A stretch of 7,431 nucleotides of DNA from an uncultured Desulfobulbaceae bacterium (GCA_947258675.1 CAMYJP010000096.1:1-7431), one strand, 5' to 3'; shown: positions 1 to 6,473, counted from the stretch's first letter. Notes: a model not told the origin generated them from the sequence alone. A program made the numbers and translations.

Positions 1-1450
1 TGAAACCCTGAAAAACAATTTTTGCTTCATACAAAGCCATAAGCGCCCCCATAGTATAAGGCGTAAGTTGATCTGCAATAAGCATAACGCTTGGCCGGTT
101 ACCACCAAAAAAACGGTTAGGATTCTCACTGTGCTTACCTGTTGCCAACGCCAGGGACTGGGCCAATAGGTTAGCCAATATTTTTTCCTGAGATGTCGTT
201 CCTTTGATGAGCAGGTCATCTCCATACTGGCTTTTACGAAATCCGATAAATTCCGCTGGCACTATAGTGGTTCCCTGATGAATAAGTTGATAAAAAGCAT
301 GCTGGCCATTAGTGCCCGGTTCACCCCATACTATAGGCCCGGTCAGCCATTCTACCTGTTTACCGTTTCTGGTTACTGACTTTCCATTACTCTCCATATC
401 ACACTGCTGCAAGTGTGCAGTGAACCTTATTAGTGCTTGGCTGTATGGAAGTACTGCAACAGTCTCATAGTCCAAAAAATTATGATTCCAGACACCAAGC
501 AGTGCAAGAAGTAAAGGCGGATTTTTCCTTATATCAGGATCTTCTGCAGCTAAATCCATGGCATAAGCGCCACGCAGTATTTCCATAAGGTTCTCATGGC
601 CCAAGCCAAAACCGAGCATCACTGCCCCTACCATTGATGTAACGCTGTAACGGCCGCCGATGTAATCGAACATATAAAAAGATTGGAGATAACGGCTTGG
701 ATTGTCCATAGGACTTCCTTGACCAGTAACAGCTATAAAATAGTGTTTCGCTTCAAGGCCAGCCTTTTCATAGGCAGTACGGACCAACTCTTCATTGGTC
801 AGAGTCTCCAGGGTTGAGCCGCTCTTTGACACAACATTGACGAGCGTTCTCGAAAGATCAAGGTCTCGTAAAACCGCTGCCGCATCATCCGGGTCAACGT
901 TGGAAATAAAATGGAGACGTCGATTTTTTTTGGAAAAGGCCGCTAAAGCAAGATAGAGAGCTCGCGGTCCAAGATCGGAACCTCCGATACCAATTTGAAT
1001 CATATCGGTAAAAGGTTCCTCTTTTTGATTGGATATTGCCCCGGCGTCCAGGTCTTTTAAAAATAATTCCAGTTTAGCTAGCTCTACCAAGGCTTGCTCT
1101 GTTGCCTCCCTGGCATATGGCTCTTTAGAAAAAACGTCCCGGCAGGCGGTATGTAACACCTGACGATTTTCACTGTCATAACCATGTATACGGTTTAATA
1201 CTGCACCTTTCTTCATCTTCAGGAACTGCTTTATTGCTTCACTCTGATCAGCAAGTTCTTGCAACCCATCGAGAACATGGGTATCGATTCGTTGCGTTGC
1301 ATACAACAGATCAAAACCAACGGCCTGGCAAACATAGTCTGTAATACGCTCCTCAGATAGCGCATCTGGTGCTGTAAGATCATACGGTGCTGCAGCCAGT
1401 TTATTTAAAATTGCTGTAGCTGGCAAACTGTCAAAGTCTTTTAAGCCCAT
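1..1450 (-). CDS. pgi: glucose-6-phosphate isomerase, C-terminus outside the window
   Basis: Cytoplasmic enzyme interconverting glucose 6-phosphate and fructose 6-phosphate in glycolysis and gluconeogenesis. The reading frame is open from 1450 to the left edge (483 codons) with no frameshift. Sugar-phosphate-binding SIS motifs are visible: IGGSDLG at about residues 155-161 and SKSGST at 208-213. The family signature DYIGGRYS lies at 262-269, and GEPGTNGQH with the catalytic Glu at residue 377. The frame ends in MGALMALYEAKIVFQGF, so the last 40-70 residues, including the QWGVELGK-type segment with the catalytic Lys, lie outside. The segment where E. coli Pgi carries catalytic His386 reads GFRKSQYG here, with Tyr409 the nearest aligned residue. 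Start: ATG at 1450, with AGGGGG 11 nt upstream. An in-frame ATG at 1459 is possible, but that purine run would then be only 2 nt away. It follows rpe on the same strand after about 286 bp. Family assignment is secure; the exact start is not. Confidence 0.96.
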   Translation of the reverse strand, partial: MGLKDFDSLPATAILNKLAAAPYDLTAPDALSEERITDYVCQAVGFDLLYATQRIDTHVLDGLQELADQSEAIKQFLKMKKGAVLNRIHGYDSENRQVLHTACRDVFSKEPYAREATEQALVELAKLELFLKDLDAGAISNQKEEPFTDMIQIGIGGSDLGPRALYLALAAFSKKNRRLHFISNVDPDDAAAVLRDLDLSRTLVNVVSKSGSTLETLTNEELVRTAYEKAGLEAKHYFIAVTGQGSPMDNPSRYLQSFYMFDYIGGRYSVTSMVGAVMLGFGLGHENLMEILRGAYAMDLAAEDPDIRKNPPLLLALLGVWNHNFLDYETVAVLPYSQALIRFTAHLQQCDMESNGKSVTRNGKQVEWLTGPIVWGEPGTNGQHAFYQLIHQGTTIVPAEFIGFRKSQYGDDLLIKGTTSQEKILANLLAQSLALATGKHSENPNRFFGGNRPSVMLIADQLTPYTMGALMALYEAKIVFQGF

Positions 1451-1736
1451 GGTCCCCATTACCCCCTATAACGGTTTTATAGCCTGCTTGATTTACTCAA
1501 TCCGCCCCTTATGACTTAAATTATCTCTTTGAAATTGCGCAAATAAAGATCGTTTTCTAGCGTAATGTTTATTAGCGAGCATGCTAAAGAGCATAAAGAA
1601 CCACCGAGTTTGACTTTCTCGCAAAAAGTCGTTTCGCTTTCTTTTTAAGGGTCCGTCAATTTTGGTAAATAAAATAACCAGACTAAATCGTAAGTAAAAC
1701 CTCTTTGCGCCAGCATAATACAAGAAAAAGCAGCGG
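1451..1736. other. rpe-pgi intergenic region
   Basis: This 286-bp gap lies downstream of rpe and upstream of pgi, both on the minus strand. It holds no gene I can support. The only open frame (TTG at 1723 to 1493, 76 codons) has no Shine-Dalgarno sequence and a low-complexity, Lys/Arg/Phe-rich product. Two small inverted repeats are present: GACTTT/AAAGTC at 1612-1630, and CTATAA/TTATAG at 1466-1482 immediately upstream of the pgi ribosome-binding region. Neither is followed by a T-run on the minus strand, so I see no intrinsic terminator for rpe. The length leaves room for a separate pgi promoter, but I cannot point to a convincing -35/-10 pair. Confidence 0.5.
1466..1482. repeat. 6-bp inverted repeat upstream of pgi
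   Basis: CTATAA (1466-1471) and TTATAG (1477-1482) are exact reverse complements separated by 5 bp. They lie directly upstream of the AGGGGG purine run before pgi; the first base of the left arm adjoins that run. It could be a small operator or a hairpin that modulates access to the ribosome-binding site, but a 6-bp AT-rich repeat can easily be chance. Confidence 0.3.
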
Positions 1737-2411
1737 TTATTCCCCCTTAGCTTTGCGTTTCATTTCCGCAATAACCTCTGCATAATTCTCGTGCCCGTAA
1801 ACTGCTGACCCTGCCACAAAAATATTGGCGCCTGCCCGAGCGACTTCAGGTATCGTTGCTGGACTGATACCGCCATCAATCTCAATACCGGTTTGCAGGT
1901 TCCGTGAATCAATCATCTGTTTCAACTTCTGAATCTTGGTCACCGAAGCTGGAATAAAAGACTGACCGCCAAAACCGGGATTGACACTCATTAACATTAC
2001 CAAATCCAAATCAGGAAGAATCTCTTCCAGAGTGGTAAGCGATGTGGATGGGTTCAGAACAGCCCCAGCTTTCTTCCCCATGTGCTGTATTGCCTGTATT
2101 GTTCTATGAAGGTGCGGGCAGGTTTCCACATGAACGGTTATCCAGTCAGCACCTGCCTTGGCAAAGTCCTCCAGATACTTGTCAGGATTGTCGATCATCA
2201 GATGCACATCCAGAGGTAATTTGGTAATCCTGCGAACCGCAGCCACAACTAAGGGACCAATTGTTATATTAGGAACAAAATGGCCATCCATTACATCAAC
2301 ATGTATTACATCGGCACCTGCACTCTCAACCGCCTGCACCTCTTCCCCCAGGCGGGCAAAATCGGATGACAAGATGGACGGTGCGATCATAACACTTTGC
2401 ATTGATTCCAT
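1737..2411 (-). CDS. rpe: ribulose-phosphate 3-epimerase
   Basis: Metal-dependent TIM-barrel enzyme interconverting ribulose 5-phosphate and xylulose 5-phosphate in the pentose phosphate pathway; cytoplasmic. The 224-residue product has the usual family length and complete active site: [10 protein letters not shown] at 9-18, [14 protein letters not shown] at 35-48 with His37 and Asp39, VHLMI with His70, and EIDGG with Asp179. His37, Asp39, His70 and Asp179 are the expected metal ligands, with Asp39 and Asp179 the acid/base pair. Phosphate-binding loops are NPGFGGQ (144-150) and the VAGSAVYG segment near 199-206. In-frame Met codons at 1, 4 and 8 are possible starts; the first is chosen because AAGGA sits 7 nt upstream of it. 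It lies 71 bp downstream of the M16 peptidase gene on the same strand and probably shares its transcript at least in part. Nothing is missing or broken. Confidence 0.98.
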   Translation of the reverse strand: MESMQSVMIAPSILSSDFARLGEEVQAVESAGADVIHVDVMDGHFVPNITIGPLVVAAVRRITKLPLDVHLMIDNPDKYLEDFAKAGADWITVHVETCPHLHRTIQAIQHMGKKAGAVLNPSTSLTTLEEILPDLDLVMLMSVNPGFGGQSFIPASVTKIQKLKQMIDSRNLQTGIEIDGGISPATIPEVARAGANIFVAGSAVYGHENYAEVIAEMKRKAKGE

Positions 2412-2482
2412 AGATATTTCCTTAATTACATCATAAAAAAAGCAAAATTAAGGTTCAGGGTTCAGATTAAATTATATATATA
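2412..2482. other. peptidase-rpe spacer with AT-dinucleotide run
   Basis: The 71-bp spacer between the M16 peptidase stop and rpe starts, on the minus strand, with an alternating TA run (about 2473-2482) directly after the TGA. A tandem TGAACC doublet follows (plus-strand GGTTCAGGGTTCAG at about 2452-2465). There is no GC-rich stem plus T-run, so I see no terminator; read-through into rpe is plausible. Confidence 0.45.
2419..2423 (-). promoter_or_regulatory. rpe Shine-Dalgarno
   Basis: AAGGA on the minus strand, 7 nt from the ATG at 2411. It decides the start among three closely spaced in-frame Met codons (2411, 2402, 2390). Confidence 0.7.
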
Positions 2483-5248
2483 TCAAAGTTGCTGCTCATC
2501 AACTTTCTGTGCCTTTTCTTCTCCTACCTCGCTATCTTGTCCGCTTTCTATTTGCGGTGAATTGCCCTCATGCTCAGCACCAACCGATATCATTACATAC
2601 TTCTCAGGTAGTATATATTTTTGAGCCATATTCAGAACCGATTCCGCATCAACTTTATTAATTTCATCAATATAGATATTGCCAAAATTCTGTCCTAACA
2701 GATACGTTTCATTCAGGGCCATTTCAAGGGCTTGGGCAGAATGGGTTTGCAGTCCAAGTTCATATTGGCTGATAAGAATATTTTTTGCCCGTTGGAGCTC
2801 GTCTTCATTAATTTTATGCTCTCGGACCCTTTCCAATTCTTTCCAAACTTCCTGAATAGCTTGGTCCTTTTTGTCCGGACTGGTACCGATATAAATCCCG
2901 AAAGCGCCTGTATCCAGGCCAAATAAAGAAAAAGAAGAGAGGCTGTAGGCCAAACTCTGCTTATCACGGAGTTCCGTAAACAAGCGGCCACTTTGGCCGG
3001 AAAGCAGAGTATCAAGAACTTCAAGACCATAACGGTCTTTACTGTCCAATGTTGTGCCAAGAAATCCTATAACCAGGTGAACCTGTTCCTTATCCCGTGC
3101 AATAGTAAAATGATTTGGCTCTTTTGGCGCATCGGGTGGCAGGATCTCTTCTTGAAAGCCAATATCCGGTTCGGTCCCGGTCTTAAGCCAATCGCCAAAT
3201 AATTTTTCCACCAAATCACGGACCTCTTCCGCCTTTACCGCTCCTGAAACCGCAAGGACCAATTTTTCAGGTTTAGCGTGACGGTGATATATTTCCCGCA
3301 AATCTGCCGGTGTTAGTCCCGTGATAACTTCTTCTGAGCCGGCGGTGTTTAGTCCATAAGGATGGCCGTCAAAAAGCATACGATTAAATTCTCTAAAAGC
3401 AAGTCCGGTTAGGGAGTCTTCCTGCTGTTTCAGGCGGGCAAGCAGCTCCGGACGAATTTTATCAGCTTCTTCAGCATTAAAGGCGGGGTTACGTAAAATA
3501 TCACTTACCAGATCCAGACCATCTTCGAGAAAACGCGCAATATAATCAGCTTTAATTCCAAAGGTGTTTTTACCGTTAAACCCATTTATACTCCCTGCCT
3601 TGTCTGCCACAGACATGGCAATTTCACGCGCTGATTTTGTCGATGTTCCTTTTGGCAGAAGTTCACTGATAAAAGCAAACGCCCCATTAGTTGACAGTAA
3701 CTCGGATCGAAGTCCACCCGGGAAAACCGCTCTTATACCTACTGTAGCAACGCTGTTTTCTTCTCGTACGAGCAGAATAGCACCATTTTCCAACTCAAAT
3801 CGATGCAGCCCGGATAAAAAAGAGTCACTGATAAGTGCTGCAGAACTACTCTTACTGGCGGTTTCATCCGCCCGAGCGAGAACCTCTGTAAACGCTTCTT
3901 CACTCAATTCAAATGCACTTCCTGTCGGTACAAGAAAACCTGCTGTCACCCTCTTGTCTGAAAAATATTCTGTTGCTGTTTTTTTGATATCTGCAAGGGT
4001 CACGGTCCGTATAGCCTCCAGATACTCATCTTCTCTTGGGTCTCCAGCCAGGGATTCAAAAGAACCCAACATTCTCGCCTGACCTTCAACCCGCTCCAAA
4101 TTAAAAACAAAATCACTCTCTAAATTGAGTTTGGCTCGCCGTAGCTCTTCCTCGGCAACTGATATATACTTAAGTTTGAAAAGCTCAACCAAAGCAACTT
4201 CAAGCGCAGCAAGCATATTCCCCTCATCCAGTACTGCAAAAACCTCAAGCATGCCCGGATCATGCGGGGTAAAAGCAGAACTGTCTATACCAAAAACCAG
4301 CTGTTTTTCATCCCGTAACGTTCTATAAAGCCTGGAGGTTTCTCCCTGGCCGAGAATATGGGAAATCACATCCAGCACAGGAGTATCGGGGCTGTCAAAA
4401 GGCGAGATCGGCAGAGCTACAGCCATTTGTGCCTGTTTTATGTCACCTTCAATTACAAATTTCCTCGGCTGTTTTTGTCTTGGTTCTCTTGGTAATGCAT
4501 TGTCAAGCATATCGGTTCGAACCAAGTGTCCCATCAAGTTCTTGACTTTGTCTAGAACCTCAACTTGCTGAACATTACCGACCACGACCACTGTCATGTT
4601 ATGTGGTTGATAATGTTTTTCTATATAGGAAAGAATCTTTTCCCGACTGAAACTACTTATACTTTCTGCTGAGCCAATGACCGGCAGCCTGTAGGGATGA
4701 ATCATGTAAGCATTACTCAATAGCTCTTGAAACAATTTTATGTTGGGCCTGTCATTCCGCATGCCTAATTCTTCAAGCACAACTTTTTTTTCTCTTTCCA
4801 CTTCTTCAGAATCAAAGATGGAATTAAGCACAGCATCCACCAAAACGTCTAAGGCCATAGCCCAATGGCGTGATGATAAAGTGGCATGATAAACCGTTGA
4901 CTCGAAAGAAGTATAGGCATTGATTCGGCCGCCGACCCCTTCAATAGCCTCTGCCAGAGCTCCCGGGCCGCGGGTATCGGTGCCCTTGAATATCATATGC
5001 TCGATGAAATGTGTAATTCCTGCCTCTTCACTCTGCTCAAATACACTGCCGGCCTTTACCCAGATCTGCACTGTTGCTGCATTTGTGCCGGGTGTCTCCT
5101 TCACTATAACCTTCAGGCCGTTGTCAAGGGTTGATTTATATAAATGAGGAGCCAGCTGTGCCGCGTATGTTCCTTTATTATTCATAGTCATCACTGCCAT
5201 AAAGGTTATGAAAAGGGAAAACCAGAAAAACACCCGATTCTTTCTCAT
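2483..5248 (-). CDS. secreted M16-family zinc metallopeptidase, two-repeat fused form
   Basis: Predicted extracytoplasmic zinc peptidase of the pitrilysin/insulinase/processing-peptidase clan, 921 residues from the chosen start. An N-terminal signal is clear: MRKNR, a hydrophobic stretch at about 6-22, then NNKGTYAA with likely cleavage after Ala29. The first M16 unit (about 35-450) carries the inverted zinc motif HFIEH (His80, Glu83, His84) and the distal ligand Glu160 in VVLEEL, 76 residues after His84. The second unit (about 480-890) is a degenerate copy: the aligned segment reads AFISE instead of HFIEH, so it cannot bind zinc, but it carries the Arg761/Tyr768 pair (LRDKQSLAY) typical of the substrate-binding half. 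The aligned place in unit 1 reads LRDEKQLVF, without the Tyr. The two units thus behave like fused alpha and beta subunits. The tail is acidic and Gln/Glu-rich. Start: an in-frame ATG at 5278 would add 10 residues but lacks a good ribosome site; the ATG at 5248 has GGAG 7 nt upstream and gives a cleaner signal peptide. Exact substrate is unknown. Confidence 0.94.
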   Translation of the reverse strand: MRKNRVFFWFSLFITFMAVMTMNNKGTYAAQLAPHLYKSTLDNGLKVIVKETPGTNAATVQIWVKAGSVFEQSEEAGITHFIEHMIFKGTDTRGPGALAEAIEGVGGRINAYTSFESTVYHATLSSRHWAMALDVLVDAVLNSIFDSEEVEREKKVVLEELGMRNDRPNIKLFQELLSNAYMIHPYRLPVIGSAESISSFSREKILSYIEKHYQPHNMTVVVVGNVQQVEVLDKVKNLMGHLVRTDMLDNALPREPRQKQPRKFVIEGDIKQAQMAVALPISPFDSPDTPVLDVISHILGQGETSRLYRTLRDEKQLVFGIDSSAFTPHDPGMLEVFAVLDEGNMLAALEVALVELFKLKYISVAEEELRRAKLNLESDFVFNLERVEGQARMLGSFESLAGDPREDEYLEAIRTVTLADIKKTATEYFSDKRVTAGFLVPTGSAFELSEEAFTEVLARADETASKSSSAALISDSFLSGLHRFELENGAILLVREENSVATVGIRAVFPGGLRSELLSTNGAFAFISELLPKGTSTKSAREIAMSVADKAGSINGFNGKNTFGIKADYIARFLEDGLDLVSDILRNPAFNAEEADKIRPELLARLKQQEDSLTGLAFREFNRMLFDGHPYGLNTAGSEEVITGLTPADLREIYHRHAKPEKLVLAVSGAVKAEEVRDLVEKLFGDWLKTGTEPDIGFQEEILPPDAPKEPNHFTIARDKEQVHLVIGFLGTTLDSKDRYGLEVLDTLLSGQSGRLFTELRDKQSLAYSLSSFSLFGLDTGAFGIYIGTSPDKKDQAIQEVWKELERVREHKINEDELQRAKNILISQYELGLQTHSAQALEMALNETYLLGQNFGNIYIDEINKVDAESVLNMAQKYILPEKYVMISVGAEHEGNSPQIESGQDSEVGEEKAQKVDEQQL

Positions 5249-5255
5249 AAAAATT

Positions 5256-5259
5256 CTCC
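5256..5259 (-). promoter_or_regulatory. M16 peptidase Shine-Dalgarno
   Basis: GGAG on the minus strand, 7 nt from the ATG at 5248. It favours this start over the in-frame ATG at 5278, which has only a poorly placed AGG before it, and places the charged MRKNR n-region directly at the N-terminus. Confidence 0.75.
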
Positions 5260-5373
5260 AAAAACTAATCTGCCGCATATCACCAACCTAAGACAATACA
5301 AATCGCTTCGGCAGGTTGCTTCCGCTTTGTAACCCAGAAAATTCACGTATCGAATTGGTTGAAGATCCGAGGA

Positions 5374-5414
5374 ATAAGCGGATCAGCTATACTCCAGTAT
5401 GCTGAATCGCTTAT
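5374..5414. repeat. long imperfect hairpin upstream of the M16 peptidase
   Basis: ATAAGCG (5374-5380) pairs with CGCTTAT (5408-5414). After a G-T wobble and one A-A mismatch, TCAGC (5383-5387) pairs with GCTGA (5401-5405). T5388 is bulged, then ATAC (5389-5392) pairs with GTAT (5397-5400) around the tetraloop TCCA. That is about 17 base pairs in 41 nt. It lies 126 bp upstream of the peptidase start and has no T-run on either side, so it is not a canonical terminator. A structured leader or small-RNA element is possible. Confidence 0.7.
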
Positions 5415-5437
5415 GATAATGGAGATTCAGCCGAATC
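5401..5437. repeat. alternative pairing segments next to the hairpin
   Basis: GCTGAATC (5401-5408) is the exact reverse complement of GATTCAGC (5424-5431), giving an 8-bp helix that would compete with the 5374-5414 hairpin. GATTC (5424-5428) can also pair with GAATC (5433-5437) around AGCC. Three mutually exclusive helices therefore share the same segments. Confidence 0.55.
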
Positions 5438-5480
5438 GTTACGCCTCTGGTGAGCAATTCCAGAAAGGGATTTACACTCA

Positions 5481-5516
5481 CTGTTACCCAACTACACTGT
5501 GTAGTTGGGGGAACAG
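5481..5516. repeat. 36-nt near-palindrome
   Basis: CCCAACTACAC (5487-5497) and GTGTAGTTGGG (5499-5509) are perfect 11-bp inverted arms around a single T. They are extended by CTGTT (5481-5485) and AACAG (5512-5516) across a 1-nt/2-nt internal loop, for up to 16 pairs in total. No T-run follows on either strand, so it is not a canonical intrinsic terminator. It may be a dimeric-protein operator, a cruciform or repeat-element stem, or an RNA hairpin. Confidence 0.75.
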
Positions 5517-5557
5517 GCCAACAAGGCTATATTAATATTATAAGTTTAATCGCATAT

Positions 5558-5580
5558 ATTAATTTTTCTGAAATGCTCAT
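5558..5580. repeat. 23-bp imperfect direct repeat, left copy
   Basis: It matches 5722-5744 at 21 of 23 positions; the shared 3' core is GAAATGCTCAT. The two copies start 164 bp apart in the same orientation. Unlike the right copy, this one has no downstream partner to form a hairpin. Confidence 0.65.
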
Positions 5581-5587
5581 GAATTAT

Positions 5588-5650
5588 CTGGGTTAAGATT
5601 TTACACGGTAACAAAAAACAAATATTTACTCAAAGAATAATCTAACCCGG
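5588..5650. repeat. spaced inverted repeat between the direct repeats
   Basis: CTGGGTTAAGATT (5588-5600) is nearly complementary to AATCTAACCCGG (5639-5650), giving about 10-11 pairs with one extra A and one mismatch, around a 38-nt AT-rich loop. It lies inside the interval bounded by the 23-bp direct repeats. Function unknown. Confidence 0.5.
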
Positions 5651-5721
5651 AAGATTAACGGAGCTGACGGTTAAAATCCAGGTAAGCGAGGCGCCGAGGA
5701 AGAACTCGTTCAGCAAAATAC

Positions 5722-5744
5722 ATTAATTTATCCGAAATGCTCAT
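5722..5744. repeat. 23-bp imperfect direct repeat, right copy
   Basis: This is the second copy of the repeat at 5558-5580 (21/23 identical). Its core overlaps the left arm of the hairpin at 5731-5756. Confidence 0.65.
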
Positions 5745-5756
5745 TGCTTTTTCGGA
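5731..5756 (-). terminator. possible 3' hairpin of the PilZ gene
   Basis: TCCGAAA (5731-5737) pairs perfectly with TTTCGGA (5750-5756), and an inner GC/GC pair can add to the stem. On the minus strand it begins 61 nt after the PilZ stop and is followed by TAAATTAATGTATTTT, which is AT-rich but not a clean T-run. It may be a weak terminator or an mRNA-stabilising 3' hairpin; the strand is assigned from the neighbouring gene only. Confidence 0.4.
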
Positions 5757-5817
5757 CTAATGAAATTGTAATGATTTGAAATCTGGGGGATTGAACAAAA
5801 GCAGAGAGATGATTTAA

Positions 5818-6234
5818 TCAAGCATTACCGTCATTTTCAAGAATTGTCAGCCTGGAGACGATTTTAAGAATTACCTCTTTCAATTCGGGCGGAATTTCGA
5901 GAAACTGCACAGCCATTCCCGCACCCATAATTGAACCGGGAAGACTTACCCATACTACTTTTGCAGTAACCGAAACTTCCTGCAATTCACCAATCGAAAA
6001 TTGCAGTCTGGGGTATTCACCTATTGGCGGAGGATTATCCGTAGAAAGGAACATGCCATCTACAGAGATGTCTTTACTGAAAGAAATAAGATAATCCCCC
6101 TCATGGATATAGTTCACTTTGAATTTTACCGGAACTCGATCATTGGTTCTTCTTTCTGCATTTTTTATTCTACTTTCAGTATTAACTATCTTCATTTTCC
6201 CCACACGATTCTGTTGATATGGAAAACCTGTCAT
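5818..6234 (-). CDS. PilZ-domain protein, predicted c-di-GMP receptor
   Basis: Small cytoplasmic protein (138 residues from the longest start) that is essentially one PilZ domain. Both ligand-binding motifs of the family are present: RxxxR as Arg29-TND-Arg33 in ERRTNDRVPV, and DxSxxG as Asp55-I-Ser57-VD-Gly60, followed by MFLST. The rest is an alternating beta-strand pattern (VSVTAKVVWV, GAGMAVQF) ending in a helix (PPELKEVILKIVSRL), as expected. By family knowledge it would bind cyclic di-GMP and affect motility, surface attachment or another output; no partner domain is fused and no neighbour identifies the target. Start is uncertain: ATG at 6234 has no recognisable ribosome site. An in-frame ATG at 6195 (125 residues, keeping the whole domain) has GGGG only 3 nt upstream. 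Stop is TGA at 5818-5820. It stands alone on its strand and diverges from the EEP gene. Confidence 0.9.
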   Translation of the reverse strand: MTGFPYQQNRVGKMKIVNTESRIKNAERRTNDRVPVKFKVNYIHEGDYLISFSKDISVDGMFLSTDNPPPIGEYPRLQFSIGELQEVSVTAKVVWVSLPGSIMGAGMAVQFLEIPPELKEVILKIVSRLTILENDGNA

Positions 6235-6445
6235 TGTTTCACAAGGTAACTAATCAATATGAATTTATTTTTTTTGCAGACTTAGTATTCACGGAGAATT
6301 AAGTCAAGCAGTAATTTCTCGTTAGTTATTGTTTCTAATATTAAAAACCTAAAAAATGATGCAATATGAAAAAATACAGTTTGTTGTACTTATTAACATT
6401 TTGTTCAATTCGTATTACAATCGGTCAACATAATCTATTTGGCAA

Positions 6446-6473
6446 ATATAATCATTATTTCTATTGATTATAT
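6446..6473. promoter_or_regulatory. 9-bp perfect inverted repeat, candidate operator
   Basis: ATATAATCA (6446-6454) and TGATTATAT (6465-6473) are exact reverse complements separated by 10 bp. Half-site centres are 19 bp apart, close to two helical turns, as for many dimeric regulators. It lies about 105 bp upstream of the EEP start. AT-richness raises the chance expectation. Confidence 0.45.

Larger units (their letters stand above)
5249..5817. other. 569-bp gene-free gap with several inverted and direct repeats
   Basis: The gap lies between the PilZ gene stop and the M16 peptidase start, both on the minus strand. No convincing protein is encoded; the longest small frame I noticed (5419-5535, plus, 38 codons) has no ribosome site. 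It instead contains, left to right: a 41-nt hairpin (5374-5414), an overlapping alternative pairing and small hairpin (5401-5437), a 36-nt near-palindrome (5481-5516), a spaced inverted repeat (5588-5650), and two imperfect copies of a 23-bp repeat (5558-5580, 5722-5744), the second forming a hairpin. The half nearest the peptidase gene could be its leader RNA; the other half could carry 3' signals of the PilZ gene. A small non-autonomous repeat element is an alternative. Confidence 0.6.

Noticed and set aside
402..419. Inverted repeat CACACT/AGTGTG
   Set aside because: It falls inside the conserved pgi coding sequence and is explained by codon content.
1493..1723. 76-codon minus-strand open frame between rpe and pgi
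   Set aside because: It starts at TTG with no Shine-Dalgarno, its composition is Lys/Arg/Phe-rich without domain pattern, and it fits as chance translation of intergenic DNA.
3564..4082. 172-codon plus-strand open frame inside the peptidase gene
   Set aside because: It lies wholly antisense to the well-supported M16 coding sequence and has a low-complexity Ser/Ala-rich product typical of a shadow frame.
5249..5278. N-terminal extension of the M16 peptidase from the ATG at 5278
   Set aside because: The ATG at 5248 has GGAG at 7 nt and gives a standard signal peptide; the upstream ATG lacks a comparable site.
5486..5510. Integron attC-like site (ACCCAAC ... GTTGGGG)
   Set aside because: The arms resemble the core sites, but the element is far too short, the right core ends in G instead of a pyrimidine, and no integrase or cassette structure is present.
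5481..5516. Intrinsic terminator
   Set aside because: The stem is strong, but neither strand has a T-run after it.
5419..5535. 38-codon plus-strand frame starting MEIQPNRYASGEQ
   Set aside because: There is no ribosome-binding site. Its sequence is largely the translation of the 5424-5437 and 5481-5516 inverted repeats, and no family is recognised.
6282..6307. Sigma-70 promoter for the PilZ gene (TTGACT with TACTAA, minus strand)
   Set aside because: The spacing is 14 bp, too short for a standard promoter, and the -10 match is poor.
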